DNA of 64,000 nucleotides from Gordius sp. MW1 (Eukaryota; Nematomorpha; Gordioida; Gordea; Gordiidae): assembly GCA_964036665.1 (NCBI GenBank), contig OZ038531.1, positions 1,426,001-1,490,000 on the forward strand, written 5' to 3'. Made by a program: the position numbers and the translations under genes. The notes under the pieces were generated by a model, which had not been told where the DNA came from, did no database searches, and worked only from the letters and a program-made list of their open reading frames with translations. Each line of letters starts with the position of its first letter. Within the stretch, counting starts at the first letter, position 1. Of this stretch, positions 9,603 through 21,061 are shown in pieces.

Positions 9603-11095
9603 TTTTTTTTATCCAAATCTTATTTCCTTTTAAAAAAAGTGGCACTTTACAAAGCATTTGTTATTTAACTTTTTAAGGTTTGTTTATTTTTTGAAAATTA
9701 ACTTTAGTATTTGAATTTACATTTTTAACAATAAAGAAATGGTGATTGTGATTTTCTATAAACAAAATTGATTGGTTTAACCTCTTTAATGAAATTTAAG
9801 TAAAGAAAATACTCTATAATTAAAAACTATTTTACTGCTTATAGCCAATTTATGTATTTGCATTCATCTTGTAATAAGCTAGATATTGGAAAAATAAATT
9901 ACAAAATTTATGATTTTTTTAAATAGAATGTAATTTTGACAGCAAATTTAATTTCTGGATTTAAATATCATTAATGCCGTTAATTTAAAAAAGGGCTAAT
10001 TTTGTCATTTAAAAATTATTATTCAAACAAATCAACCAAACTAAGCGCTTTTTATTTAATTTTAATGTAAAATATGGTATATATTGAATTTTTAATGTTT
10101 TATTTGATAAAAAAAAGTTTAAAAGCGTCTGACTGCATGTTTATACAAAAACGCTTGGGATTAATTAAAAAATCAAAGGCTTTGCCCTCAAAAAAGATAC
10201 TTGTTTAGTTCCAAGTTCCATTTATTAAAATTAGAATATTATTTCTCTCTCGCAAATATAATCATGTACCATTACTTTATAACTGAAAATCTTTAAATTT
10301 ATTAAAAACGCTAGCGAACAATAAAAAATAATTTAATATAGTGGGTTTTGGCCATGTGGGCTTAAGCCAAAATTCGATGGCAACACGTTGGTAAATTTCT
10401 ACCATAATTTGGCCATATTTAGTTCAGAACCAATTTTGTGAACATTAACGAACTTTAACGGTATAATAGCCATAAATTTTGTTTGCCACACCTAAAATTA
10501 TACATTTAACATATAAATTTAATTATGACTTTTGCTTATAGTTTTTACTAGTTGTTAATATTGCCACCTTTGTGGAGTGCTCATGCTAGCGGATTATGGG
10601 TTGGTACACATGTTACTTAGAGCATTTCAATATTTGTGACATTTAAAATTTGTTTTTATTACGTCTCTTGAGGTTAATAAATTAAGAAGATTGTCTTATA
10701 CTAACATGTCTATTAAGTAATCTCGAAGATAGACAATTATGTAAAAAAATTGCGTAAAACTTTAATGTATTGCCCAAAACTAAATGTGGCTTTTTTCATT
10801 CTTCTCAAGAGTTTAAGATTTGTAATTTTGTTAAAAGAATAAAATGTAAAATAATTTAACAGTTGAATCGTGGTTATGAATTCAACCAACAAAGGATTCA
10901 ATTAATTTGCTATTCAATTCTTGGGGGAGCAATCCACGGCAGTTTCTATTGGGGCCGAGGGGGTAAAGGGTTGATAAAACTAGCGGATGTTTATTTTATA
11001 TAGAATATGAAACAGGTCCATAGTGCGGAGCCCTTGGACTCCGTTTATTATTCCTTTCCTTCTATTTAACATTATTGTTAGTTTGATAACACTCG
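9603..11095. other. AT-rich intergenic sequence, no gene recognised
   Basis: Contains the AIMP1 3' UTR with AATAAA at 9729 and about 1.3 kb of low-complexity AT-rich DNA. No open frame, repeat arm or domain could be supported. Confidence 0.5.
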
Positions 11096-11775
11096 TCAAC
11101 AAATAATGGACTTGTGAAATCAACCTGCGAACTGTATGCAGATTCCGGTAGAGTTTTTAATGTGAATACAAATATGTTTTTAGTTTTTTCCCTATACGTC
11201 AAGTTTTTTAAATATTAGCTGTCAAAGCTGCCAAAAACGCGATTTTAGCGTTTTTCAAACGTCAATAACTTGCATATTAATCGTTAAAAATTTTGTTTAA
11301 TAGATTTAATTTGTAGATATATGGGAGAGGAATGTATTCACAATTTTTTTTTATCCTAGCATATTTACTTTTTAAATTATTTACAAAATTAACTATCACA
11401 AACAACAACACGCACCTAGTTCCTAGTTTTGAAGAGAAGGGAGGGCGACATCAAGCCTGGTGTAATATGTCAATGTAAAAGATAGGGATAGTTAATTTTG
11501 TATTAAATTTACAAGGTAAAAGTGCTAGGATAAAAAAAAATTGTAAATACATTCCTCTCCCATATATCTACGAATAAAATCTATTAAACAAAATTTTACC
11601 TATTAATTTGCAGGTTATTGACGTTTGAAAAACGCTAAAATCGCGTTTTTGGCAACTTTGACAGCGAATATTTAAAAAACTTGACGTATAGGGAAAAAAC
11701 TAAAAACTATTTGTGTTCGCCGTGAAAAACTCTATCAGAATCTGCAAACAGTTTGCCGGTTGATTTTTTTTGTTG
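11096..11775. repeat. Palindromic element with arms of about 290 bp
   Basis: The left arm (about 11096-11400) and right arm (about 11488-11775) are inverted copies: GCTGTCAAAGCTGCCAAAAA against TTTTTGGCAACTTTGACAGC, and ATATATGGGAGAGGAATGTA against TACATTCCTCTCCCATATAT. The spacer is about 90 bp. The outer ends carry ...CTCTATCAGAATCTGCAAAC, a motif shared with repeats at 11880, 18450, 32880 and 57440. There is no coding capacity; a foldback or MITE-type element is inferred. Confidence 0.8.
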
Positions 11776-11879
11776 AACCGTGTAATCAGTGTCTGATATC
11801 ATTGCTTTCATGATATCATATAGTGGTCGTTACATAATGCGCTTAATAATTACATAGCAAAATAATAGCACAGCTCTAC

Positions 11880-12010
11880 AGATATTGACTTTGTGATTAC
11901 ATCCCGAAATTCAACCAATAATTCTGATAGAGAATTTTGCGCTGAAAAATAATATGTTTTTAGTTTTTTTTCTACGATTACCATTTTTTTAGATATACGA
12001 GGTTGAAAGT
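11880..12010 (-). repeat. Repeat shared with 18390-18515 (opposite orientation)
   Basis: ATTCTGATAGAGAATTTTGC and TTTTTTCTACGATTACCATT are found here and, reverse-complemented, at 18390-18515. The two copies are similar across roughly 110 bp. Neither has a recognisable protein. Confidence 0.6.
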
Positions 12011-12984
12011 ACCAAAAATGCCCTTTTTGAGGCTATATTGCCACTGCATTTTTAATATTTAGCGAAAAATAGTGATATATTCATGTAGATTAAAGTTTCA
12101 TCTATAGGTCCATTCTTTTATTTTATTATAACTCCCTTATACTCAATTTATACGCGTTTGCTTAAACCCCTTCTCCTTATCAAAATTCGTCCTGTATGTC
12201 TGGAAAAAGGAGTTCATTAGAGTTCATACTACACACGCGCTGTTTACTAACACATCTCTCTCTCCCTTTCTCCATCTCCTCCACTCCCGCCCCCATATCT
12301 ATCCAAGCTAGAGGTGTGCACGGATCAATCCGAACTTGGATCGGATCAACATTTTAAATTTGGAAGTCGGATCGGATCAACATTTTATTTTAGTCATATC
12401 GGATCGGATTTTCAAATTTAAAATAAACAATAATAAGTTCTAATTAATTAAATTAATAATTTTTAGTATACCTTTTCATAATTATCTTTGCATTCTTTTT
12501 TTACTTTACCTTTTTTGATGCTCAATACCACCTTTCACCTTACTTACCCTAATATATTTATCAGTATTTCCCTAGCGTTTTTAGCTAGACTTTCTTGTTT
12601 GGCGAGAAAGAAGCTAGTGTCAATAATAAATCAGCATCTCCCGTTTTATTTTAGCACACGCATCTCTTTCTATCTCAACTCAACTCAAAATCATCAATCA
12701 CAATCTCCCTTTCCTTAAAGAACACGCGTAGCTCCTTTCCCTCTTGATTCCGGGTAATCATGAATGATGTAGCTTGCCTTCTTAGAAGCAATCTCCATGG
12801 TGCAGGGGTATTGTCGTTGACGAGATAGTGTGAGTCATGCTGACTTCAGGGGAAAAAATAATGGGGGGGGGGGGGGGTGTTGGAAATAATCATTGGGATT
12901 CGTAACAGCTAGCAAATACAACAATATTGTTTATCATATTAAACACCGTCATGGAGGAAATAATAAAAAAAAAATAAAAAAAAT

Positions 12985-15210
12985 ATGCTTCGACAAGTTA
13001 AAAAAAAAGACGGAAAAAGTCAAATTTGGAGTTACTTTAACCTTCTAAATGAAAATGATACATACACCGGTTATGTTATCTGCAAGAAATGCCATCATAT
13101 CTTCACATATAATTCCATTCGAGGTAGTTCCCATCGTTTGCATCATAAATGTATACCAAAAACTTCAGCTAAAAATACAATTGACAAATTTGTAACCAAA
13201 CTTCTCGCTGAAATCACTAAATAAAAAAGAATTAAAAAGCAAATAATTTATTTTATTTCAAAAGATATTCGACCGTTTCAATCGTTAACGGGGATAGATT
13301 TAGTGCAATGATCCAAGAAGCTCTGAATATTGGTGCCATTCATGGTCATATAAACGTTGATGAATTAATTTCAGATAGGACTACCTTAAGTAAAAATACA
13401 GCAAAACTTGCAGATTTAAGTAGAGAAGCATTAATATTAAAGTTACTCTCCCATAAGTAAAATCATGTTCAGCCACTCTCGACCTCTGGACAGATGACCA
13501 GGGGTTTGTTCCGAACCGGGTAAAACCCGATGTTTTACAGAACCCGAACCCATTTTTTAAAAATACCCTTAAACACGAACCCGAACCCGATGAATACAAA
13601 TATCGGGTTAGGGTTTTTAATTCGAAAATATATTGTGAATTGAATATCTCAGTTTTCTCTATCATGACAATGTAACGAAAACCATACGATTGTAATTTCA
13701 ATATTTTTATGTTTCTGGCATTTTTCACTTATTAATCGACATTAATTATCTCAAGAATTATTTGCAAGTATTGTGTATATAATTGATATAATATAATTTC
13801 TTGAACCCGAACCTGTACCCGAACTCGAACCCAATTCCTTAAACCCGAACCCGATTTCGAAATTAATGCCGAACACGAACCCGAACCTGATTTTATTTTG
13901 GGCGGGTTCAAACCCCTGCAGATGACTTTGTCAAAATAAACTACTTAATATTTTTTTGACATTATATATCCCTCGGAATCCTACTTCAAAAATAGATGTT
14001 GAAAAAAACAGGGGAAAATATTTTAAGAGAAATATCTGTAAATTTTGAAAAACTTCATATCCCTACGGAATACATGAGATTGATAACTTACGTTACCGAT
14101 CAGGGCTCTAACATGGTCAAAGCCTGCAAAATCATAAGCGAATGAATTGCACGTCCCATTTACTGAATACAATACCACGAAACGTATTCAATAGAAATGA
14201 TTTTACATTCCATTAATCCAGGTTAATGACTTAATAGACGCATGCAAAAAGCTAACGACATATATGAAGCAAAGTGGCAAAAATAAATATTTAAATCAGA
14301 CATTGCATCAAGCAATAGAAACAAGATGGAACTCCAGACTCGACATGTTTGAGAGCATATTGAAGGATTATAAGGAACTGACCACATATATAACTTCTAT
14401 AGATATGCCAGAGAAGATAGATGTGATTGATAAAAATTTGCTGACCAAACTAATAAAAGTACTCCGGCCGTTTAAAACGGCTTCTTTAGTTCTGGAAGCT
14501 GATCAACACCCAACCTTTCACAATATATTGATTTAATATTACCATTACTCAGTGATCTTTCACAATCAGACCATGAGCAAACTGATGATTTTGAAGAACG
14601 CCACGAAATTAATGATCTTAAAAAGATATTTGTACCACCCTCAAGTCAAAATTTCTTATCGCTCAACAACATAAAATTGCCACATTTTTATGCCCAAATT
14701 ATCGCTAACTCAGGATGCTCCCCCCAAATGAGCGAGCGTAAATAAGATCCACACTTGGCGTCTAAGGATTTTTTGGTAGATCCTGCAACTGAGATTGAAA
14801 ATTATGCGGCAAGTAGTAGTAATAGTCAGCCTCCAAAAAAAAGACAGAAAAGTAATTAACATACATCTAAATATGTATTTATATTTTTTACATAAAATAA
14901 TTATTAAATTTATATTTTAATTTAGTTAATCAATGGGAAGATGAGCAGGAAGAAGATACCCGATGAAATCTCAATTTACCTTTCTTAAAAATGAAGATTG
15001 CAAATATGATTCAAAAAAAGATTTGCTGAAATGGTGGCTTTCATATCAAACGTCCTGCCAAGGGTTTTAGATATACCTGCTACCTCTACCACTTCAGAAA
15101 GAAATTTCTCGGTGGCTGGAAGAACATTAGAAGAAAGAAGAATGCGAATTAAACCAGAAAATTTAGATTCTTTATTATTTTTATATGATAATATGGAATT
15201 AGTCAAATAA
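12985..15210 (+). pseudogene. hAT transposase (BED finger), broken
   Basis: A BED-type zinc finger opens the frame (IWSYFNLLNENDTYTGYVICKKCHHIF...HRLHHK, 12985-13224). After a frameshift comes VDELISDRTTLSKNTAKLAD (about 13350-13440). The catalytic region LDLWTDD is interrupted by the 13499-13918 insertion and resumes as FVKINYLIFF. ITYVTDQGSNMVKACK lies near 14080, then AIETRWNSRLDMFESILK (14264-14536). The C-terminal dimerisation motif ATSTTSERNFSVAGRTLEER, then LDSLLFLYDNMELVK and a stop at 15208-15210, ends the gene. Several frameshifts and the insertion make it non-functional. All main parts of a hAT transposase of about 600 residues are present in order. Confidence 0.88.
13499..13918. 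mobile_element. 420 bp hAT-type MITE nested in the hAT transposase
   Basis: Termini CAGGGGTTTG and CAAACCCCTG, with an exact 8 bp target duplication CAGATGAC (13491-13498 and 13919-13926). The interior is built from degenerate repeats of GAACCCGAACCC on both sides of an AT-rich centre and has no gene. It interrupts the transposase within its LDLWTDD motif, so it is younger than the host hAT. Confidence 0.92.
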
Positions 15211-15642
15211 AATTTTATATTTATTTCAGGTCTATTAAAATTGCTATACCTTATTTTTATGTATTATGGATTTAATCATCAATAAAAAGTTCTGTTCGTA
15301 AAATTTTAATCTAAAAATTTCGGATCGGATTTAGATTTTAAAAAACTCGGATCGGATGGGATATAAAATTTTTCAAAAACACCTCGGATCCGCACACCTC
15401 TAATCCAAGCACACATGAAGGGGGCGGAAGTGGAGGAGAGTAGGTCTAGGGAGAGATATATGTGTTAGTAAACAGCGCGTGTGTAGTATGAACTCTAATA
15501 AACTCCTTTTTCCGGACATCGTGGGACGAATTTTGATAAGGAGAAGGCGTTTACGCAAACGGGTATAAATTTGAGTATAAGGGTGATATAAAAAAATATA
15601 AGCCTTTAATTTACATGTGAAGGAAAATTAATTTACTAGAAT

Positions 15643-16466
15643 GTCCGGTTATGGGCATTACAGATTAACTAAAAAACGCTTAAATGTAATTGCTAATTTA
15701 AAATGAATTATATACATTATCATATTTCTTACACTTTTAAGATAGACTATTGAGATCTAATGACATAAAATACTTCCCAGTACTGAAGAAAAATTAATTT
15801 GATAATATGTCGGGTTTCGGTCCTTACAGATTAATTAAAAAACACTTAAATGTAATTGCTTATTTAAAATGAATTATATACATTATCATATTTCTTACAC
15901 TTTTAAGATAGACTATTGAGATCTAATGACATAAAATACTTCCCAGCATTGAAGAAAAATTAATTTGATAATATGTTGGGTTTTTGGCCTTACAGATTAA
16001 TTAAAAAACGCTTAAAAGTAATTGCTAATTAAAATGAATTATATACATTATCATCTTTTTTAAACTTTTAAGATAGAGTATAAAGATCTAATAACATAAA
16101 ATACTTCCCAATATTAAAGAAAAATTAATTATAATATGTCGGGTTTTGGGCCTTACAGATTAATTAAAAAGCTTAAAAGTAATTGCTAATTTAAAATGAA
16201 TTATATACATTATCATCTTTCCTAAACTTTTAAGATAGAGTATAGAGATCAAATAACATAAAATACTTCCCAGTATTAAAGAAAAATTAATTTGATAATA
16301 TGTCGGGTTTTGGGCCCTATAAATTAATTAAAAAACACTTAAATGTAATTGTTAATTTAAATCAATTTTATACATTATTATCTTTCTTACACCTTTAAGA
16401 TATCCTATTGAGATCTAATGACATAAAATACTTCCCAGTGTTCCAGAAATAATAATTTTATAAAAT
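15643..16466. repeat. Tandem array, five units of 163-166 bp
   Basis: Unit starts at 15643, 15809, 15975, 16138 and 16302 (GTCGGGTTTYGGSCCTTACA-like), with a sixth start at 16467 that is cut off by the pogo-like element. Each unit contains AATGAATTATATACATTATC and ATGACATAAAATACTTCCCA. Spacing is regular and divergence is low to moderate. It looks like a small satellite or a remnant of one. Confidence 0.9.
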
Positions 16467-16949
16467 GTCTGGTCATGACCATTAGGGGAGACCGGGGCTA
16501 TTCCTTTACCGAGGCTATACACGTCCTCTCAATTACTTTTGTCATTTATGCTTATTTTGACCTCAAATATTAATCTTAAAGGTACTCTATTAAGGCACAT
16601 ATTGGGCACAAAAAATATTTGGGTTAACTTTTGTTACGAAAAAATTATGCAGAAAATAAGATTTTTCGGGGCTAAAACGTCCTTTTTTAAATTTTCGAAT
16701 TTCGTCAATTATTCAAAAATTAATTGTTCCGCCAACTTTAAACATATACTAAAGTAATAAGTATTCACTCTATTTATGTGTTAATTTATAAATTTGACGA
16801 GTTTAATCATCTATAAAAAAAACTTAAAGTCCAATGATCATGCTGGGGCTATCGCGGCCGGGGCTATCGTTTCCCTTTCACTCATTCATTATAGATTATG
16901 GTGCGTAATTACCACCGAAAAACAAACCTAGCATTTCAAGGACCACAAG

Positions 16950-17051
16950 CTTCAATATGCTAAGTGTTGATGCCTTTTTAAAGAATTATTCAGCTCTATT
17001 AACCACCAATAAATACTTACCCTGTGATATATATAACATGGATGAAACAGG
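16950..17051 (+). pseudogene. Pogo-like DDE transposase fragment
   Basis: Translation gives SVDAFLKNYSALL...KYLPCDIYNMDETG and then a break. 'F..N...L' followed by 'P..IYNMDETG' is the region around the first catalytic Asp of pogo/Tigger-type DDE_1 transposases. Only about 34 codons are recognisable. Confidence 0.65.
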
Positions 17052-17865
17052 TAATTACCACTAGTTAATATGTTTATCTTTAAAAGATTAACATCAGGTG
17101 GTATTTGATTTAACCTACAAATTTATAATGAAGAAAGTGTAAACCCTATATTCCTCCAATGCAAGTGAATCATTTAATCTCAATGTATATCAAACTTCCA
17201 ATAACTAAGAGAATTACTTTATCCCATCCTCTTTTGGCTAGAAAGACTTCCATTAGACAGCAAATATCAACAATACTCACATAATAGCCAAATAAAAAAT
17301 GGCAAAGAAAAGATGGCCAAATGCTAAGAAAAGAATACTATAAAATTCATGGCTCATGTTGCAGTCTGATATTTTCTTTGTATGCAATAATTGTATACCT
17401 TAATTCCATTTTTCATAATTATCAACTTTATATGACATTTTGGTATCAATAAAGCATTTAATTTATTGATTTTAAAACAAAAATCTTAGGAAAGGCACTT
17501 TTCTTAAATCATTTTATAAAGCTTTATATTAATAGGTTATAAACTTTTTAGTATTTTTACAATTTAAGCAAATTCACTTAAGTCATTAATTTTAACATAA
17601 AAAACACAAATATCCAATAATATAATTACCATTTAAACTTTATAAAGCCTGTATAAACTTATGTTTTTGCAATTTATGCCATGCACTTAGTCTATATCAT
17701 AATTTAAACATATAAATCTTAGATAAAACACCTTTAGATAATAATATTAAATTTTATAAGTTGCAAAAGACTATATACATTTAATATTTTGGCAATTTAA
17801 GCACATGCAAATAAATAATTTATAGTTTTAGGACTTAATATAAGAGAGGACACGATAGCCCCCTT

Positions 17866-18165
17866 TGAAGGAGAACCAGGCTATGTATTCTCGATTTTGA
17901 GTGATAAATAACAAAACGTAAAACGCATTTCTTGAACGTTCCATTCCCGAGCGCAATCATCGCGTTCGAATTTGTGTGTTATTGTTTAAAAATAATCCTT
18001 TCAAGTCAAAATTATCTTTAAGGGACAGGGTTAAGGTTCGGGGTTAGGGTTTTAGGTCAGCGTTTTAGGTTAGGGTTAGGGTTAGATGCAATGGAACGTT
18101 TAAGAAATGCGTTTTACGTTTTGTTATTTATCACTCAAAATCGAGAATACATAGCCTAGGCCTTT
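17866..18165. repeat. Inverted repeat around a short TTAGGG-rich tract
   Basis: About 80 bp at 17868-17948 (ACCAGGCTATGTATTCTCGA) is inverted at 18087-18165 (GAATACATAGCCTAGGCC). Between the arms lies a degenerate run of GGGTTA units at about 18033-18086. It sits inside the pogo-like relic near its right end. The telomere-like run is too short and irregular to be a telomere. Confidence 0.7.
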
Positions 18166-18389
18166 GAAGGACGCCTTAAACCCGGTCATTTTTAGAATTT
18201 AAACGAGTTGTCTTTTTTTTTGAACCCTTATTACGAAAAATCTATCAACTGTGTTGCTATAATTTTTTTTTCCTGATAAACACTGTGGACAAGAACATTT
18301 TTCTAAAAAAAGTTTGTGAAAATCGGTTGACAATTTTTGTCCAGGCCTCTTTGAAATTTTATGGTCGAGATAGCCCCGGTCTTACCTAT

Positions 18390-18515
18390 ATCCAAAAAAT
18401 GGTAATCGTAGAAAAAACTAAAAATACAATATTTTTCTGCGCAAAATTCTCTATCAGAATTATTGGTCGGATTGCGGGATGTTTTTTTTGTAGACCTGTG
18501 TTGCTGTTGAGTAAG
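18390..18515 (+). repeat. Repeat shared with 11880-12010
   Basis: Contains ATGGTAATCGTAGAAAAAAC and CTCTATCAGAATTATTGGTC, the reverse complement of the copy at 11880-12010. Open frames on both strands here are by-products of the repeat. Confidence 0.6.
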
Positions 18516-18899
18516 CCTATAAGACATAGCGACATAACTCGGTCAGGATAGATCATTTAGGGGCGGATTACAAATTGCATAGCTACTAAAAACATGATAC
18601 GACTAAGGTAAATAATGGAATTTAGAATTAAATTCTTTAGACAATCTTCCAGGCCAAGACTTTACATACGCTTTAAGGTTGAATTTGACAATAAGGATGG
18701 CACATTTTTGAGAAGAACCTAGGAATGTTTCAACGGCATAAAATGTTTTGATAACTTATTAAAAATCTAACTTTGAATATAAACCACACGCGATCAAAGG
18801 ATTGCTAGTATTTATTGTTTCTCGTTACTCAACAAGCATACAAAATTATTATAAATGTTAGAGGGGAGAAATCGATACAAGCGAAGTTCTATCAAAAGC

Positions 18900-20037
18900 C
18901 CACATTGTTGCTCCTTTCCATGGCGAAATTCATGAGCTTTTAGATGAATCGATTATTTCCTCTTTGTAATAAAGTGGTAAGGGTAGAAACAAGGTGAGAT
19001 TCAAAACTAAGAGACTCTTGTTCAATAATAACGGCATTATATAGATAACTGCGAGTAATATATAAAAACAAAAAATCATATAGTCTAATAAGGTAATTTG
19101 AATACGGTGTATTTTCAAGTGTTACAAATAACGTAGCGTATATTCAAATCACTAACCCCGCACTCAGAAATATGTCTATTCAAGAAACCTTAAATAACTG
19201 TCACTACACTACTCCCTCCTTTAAGCGGAACCTCGGGGTATCTGACATGGTGAATAGGTTGTTTTCAGAGATAGCTGCCGGAGCGCATCTTTTTATTGGT
19301 CTCATTTGATCTGGGTGTTTCTGTTGTCGAGTGTCACATCGTATGTAAGGTAACTATTTTTTGTAAGAACCCTCTCCAGCCGGGAGATATGTCGTTCTTG
19401 ACCTAGACTGCTTAATTCGCTGCAAACTCTCTGTATTCTAAACCTCGGTTTCTGTTTTTCCATAAGGCATCACCGATTTTTTCGTTGTGCGTCCATTTTA
19501 GTTGGTAGAGAGTTTTACGGAGTCTTCGGTTAAACATGCTTTCACTCGGACTAATACCAGCAGTCGTATTCAGAGACCTATGCATATTAACTAAAACTTG
19601 CAAAAAAATTTCACGATCATTTAACCCCTGTTCCTCCCCGAGCAAAATTTGCTTTAAATTGTCCTAATGTATCTTTTCGCTAAACCATTGGTTCTTGGGT
19701 GGTAGGGTGCACCTCGAAAATGTCCAATGCCGTTTGCTTTGCAGAAAGCTTTAAAATGATCCAACGTAAGTTGTGGTCCATTATCGCCAACTATGTATCG
19801 TGGAAGTCCATACCTGAAAACAAAACTTGTAAATTATGAATTATGTTCGAACTGCTGATTGGCCTAATAACCATTACCTCAAGCCATTTTGTAAAAGCAT
19901 TAATGCATATCAACCAATACTTGTTTAATATTGGCCCCGCCAAATCAGTATGGATCCTTTCCCAAGGTTTATTGGGAATATCCCAAGAGGACATTGGTAC
20001 TTCTTGCGCTAATGGCCTACCATCTTTATTAATACCA
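18900..20037 (-). mobile_element. Truncated Ty3/gypsy element: integrase end plus 3' LTR
   Basis: Reading on the minus strand, an integrase relic (20030 to about 19230) is followed by a purine-rich tract AAAGGAGGGAGTAG (19209-19222). An LTR then starts TGTAGTGACAG at 19208, the same start as the other two gypsy families here. The LTR contains a TATA-like TATATAATGCCG near 19040. Its inner end was not located, so 18900 is an estimate. The element is cut on its 5' side by the inverted-repeat element at 20038-20199, and no reverse transcriptase was found. Confidence 0.65.
19230..20037 (-). pseudogene. Ty3/gypsy integrase, broken
   Basis: Conceptual minus-strand translation shows the integrase core. 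PWERIHTDLAGPI carries the first Asp, GLPRYIVGDNGPQLT the second, and AYHPRTNGLAKRYI the position of the catalytic Glu, where Lys now stands in place of the usual Glu of NGxxER. Downstream come AGISPSESMFNRRLRKTLYQ and a short C-terminal domain with LTYDVTLDN. Stops and frameshifts are frequent. The Glu loss and stops show it is inactive. Confidence 0.8.
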
Positions 20038-20199
20038 GTGGCGTAGCTAGCCTTTTTGCCTTGGGGGGGGGGGGGGGGGGGCTGAGCTGGCAAAGCCATG
20101 GGGGGGGGACAAAACAATTTTAACTACAATTACCCTTAAAAATTAAAAAAAAATTATGTTTGCCCCCCCTCCCCCCCTAATCCAAAACCTGGATACGAT
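20038..20199. mobile_element. GGGCGTAGCCA-family inverted-repeat element, decayed
   Basis: Begins GTGGCGTAGCTAGCC, has a long G run at 20065-20082 and a C-rich stretch, and ends near CCTGGATACG. It is inserted at the truncated edge of the gypsy relic. Less well preserved than the copy at 3581. Confidence 0.6.
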
Positions 20200-21061
20200 T
20201 ATGGTCAAACGCAAATGAAAAAATGTTCCCTCATATACGTTCGAACTTAAAATTCCGCTACTACTTTGTGTAGTTTTTCTACATCACACTGTATGTCTTA
20301 GACCCGCATGTTTCTAGGGCATAAAATAAATAAAATTTATTTATAAACGAAACAAAGTAATGTAGTTGAAACAATATAGAAAATTTCACTTTTTATAAAA
20401 AGTTTTTGTATAAATGAATTGTAAGGGCACAAAGTGGAACGGGGATATTGACAAGAAATCGTTGACATTTTAAAAAATAATACTAATAGTAAAAAAACTA
20501 TACAACAAAGTTTTTATAAAAATATTTTATTGCCACAACCCCAAAAAATCTGGCCATATATATAACAAATTTTAATTTCACATATGCAATATTGGCAGCA
20601 TTTTCAGACAGCATTTATATCAGGAAAACAATGAGAACATTTAAAAGCCTTTTTTAAGGCTAGATCCTCAAAAGGCGTAATTAGCGTTTGTTACATTTTA
20701 TTGAATCTAATGACACACCGAAAAAATTTTTTTAGGATTATTATCCCTTGAAAGCTTTGATGTGTTTACAATTGTCTACAAAATTCAGAAATTTGTTATT
20801 TTATCAGACTTATGATGGGATATCATTAATAAAGGGGAAAAAATGGTGTACAACAAGCTATATTTTGGAAAATCATTGGCTTTATATGTGCATGTGGTAC
20901 ATAAAAATATGCAAGATATTTTAAACGTTTGCATGTGATATGGGCAATTAAATTGAATCCAGGATGGAATTTTCGTAAATTTAATAATATTTTAATATAT
21001 TTTGAAAGTGTTACGAAGTTTAAAACAAGTTTAAAAGCCCAGATAATTTTTTATTAAATAT
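20200..21061. other. AT-rich sequence, no gene recognised
   Basis: Probably decayed body of the hAT relic that follows, but no motif could be identified. Confidence 0.4.

Larger units (their letters stand above)
12309..15402 (+). mobile_element. hAT transposon, 3.1 kb, decayed
   Basis: Begins TAGAGGTGTGCACGGATC and ends GATCCGCACACCTCTA, imperfect inverted termini of the hAT type. It is flanked by an exact 8 bp target duplication ATCCAAGC (12301-12308 and 15403-15410). Subterminal CGGATCGGAT repeats are present at both ends. It carries a BED-finger transposase reading in the + direction that is now broken, and it contains a second element at 13499-13918. Confidence 0.92.
12128..15590. repeat. 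Foldback element split at its tip by a hAT transposon
   Basis: Arms at about 12128-12293 and 15419-15590 are inverted copies over roughly 165 bp, for example TACTACACACGCGCTGTTTA against TAAACAGCGCGTGTGTAGTA. If the hAT (12309-15402) and one target copy are removed, the arms come within about 40 bp of each other, so the hAT landed in the loop of a hairpin-forming sequence. Confidence 0.85.
16485..18386 (+). mobile_element. Pogo/Tigger-like DNA transposon relic, 1.9 kb
   Basis: Termini GGGGAGACCGGGGCTATT and (reverse complement of the right end) GGTAAGACCGGGGCTATC are inverted copies, with TA on both sides (16483-16484, 18387-18388) as expected for Tc1/mariner-pogo insertions. Further GGGGCTATCG motifs occur at about 16850-16870. 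Inside is a transposase fragment with the DDE_1 hallmark (16950-17051). The rest is AT-rich and degenerate. Confidence 0.72.

Noticed and set aside
14985-15206. Minus-strand ORF over the hAT C terminus
   Set aside because: Shadow of the plus-strand dimerisation domain (SERNFSVAGRTLEER).
18033-18086. Telomere repeat tract
   Set aside because: Only a few irregular GGGTTA units, internal to a transposon relic.
18285-18551. Open frames on both strands over the same segment
   Set aside because: The segment is a dispersed repeat (also at 11880-12010); neither translation has a motif.
19843-20046. Plus-strand ORF over integrase
   Set aside because: Shadow of the minus-strand integrase core.
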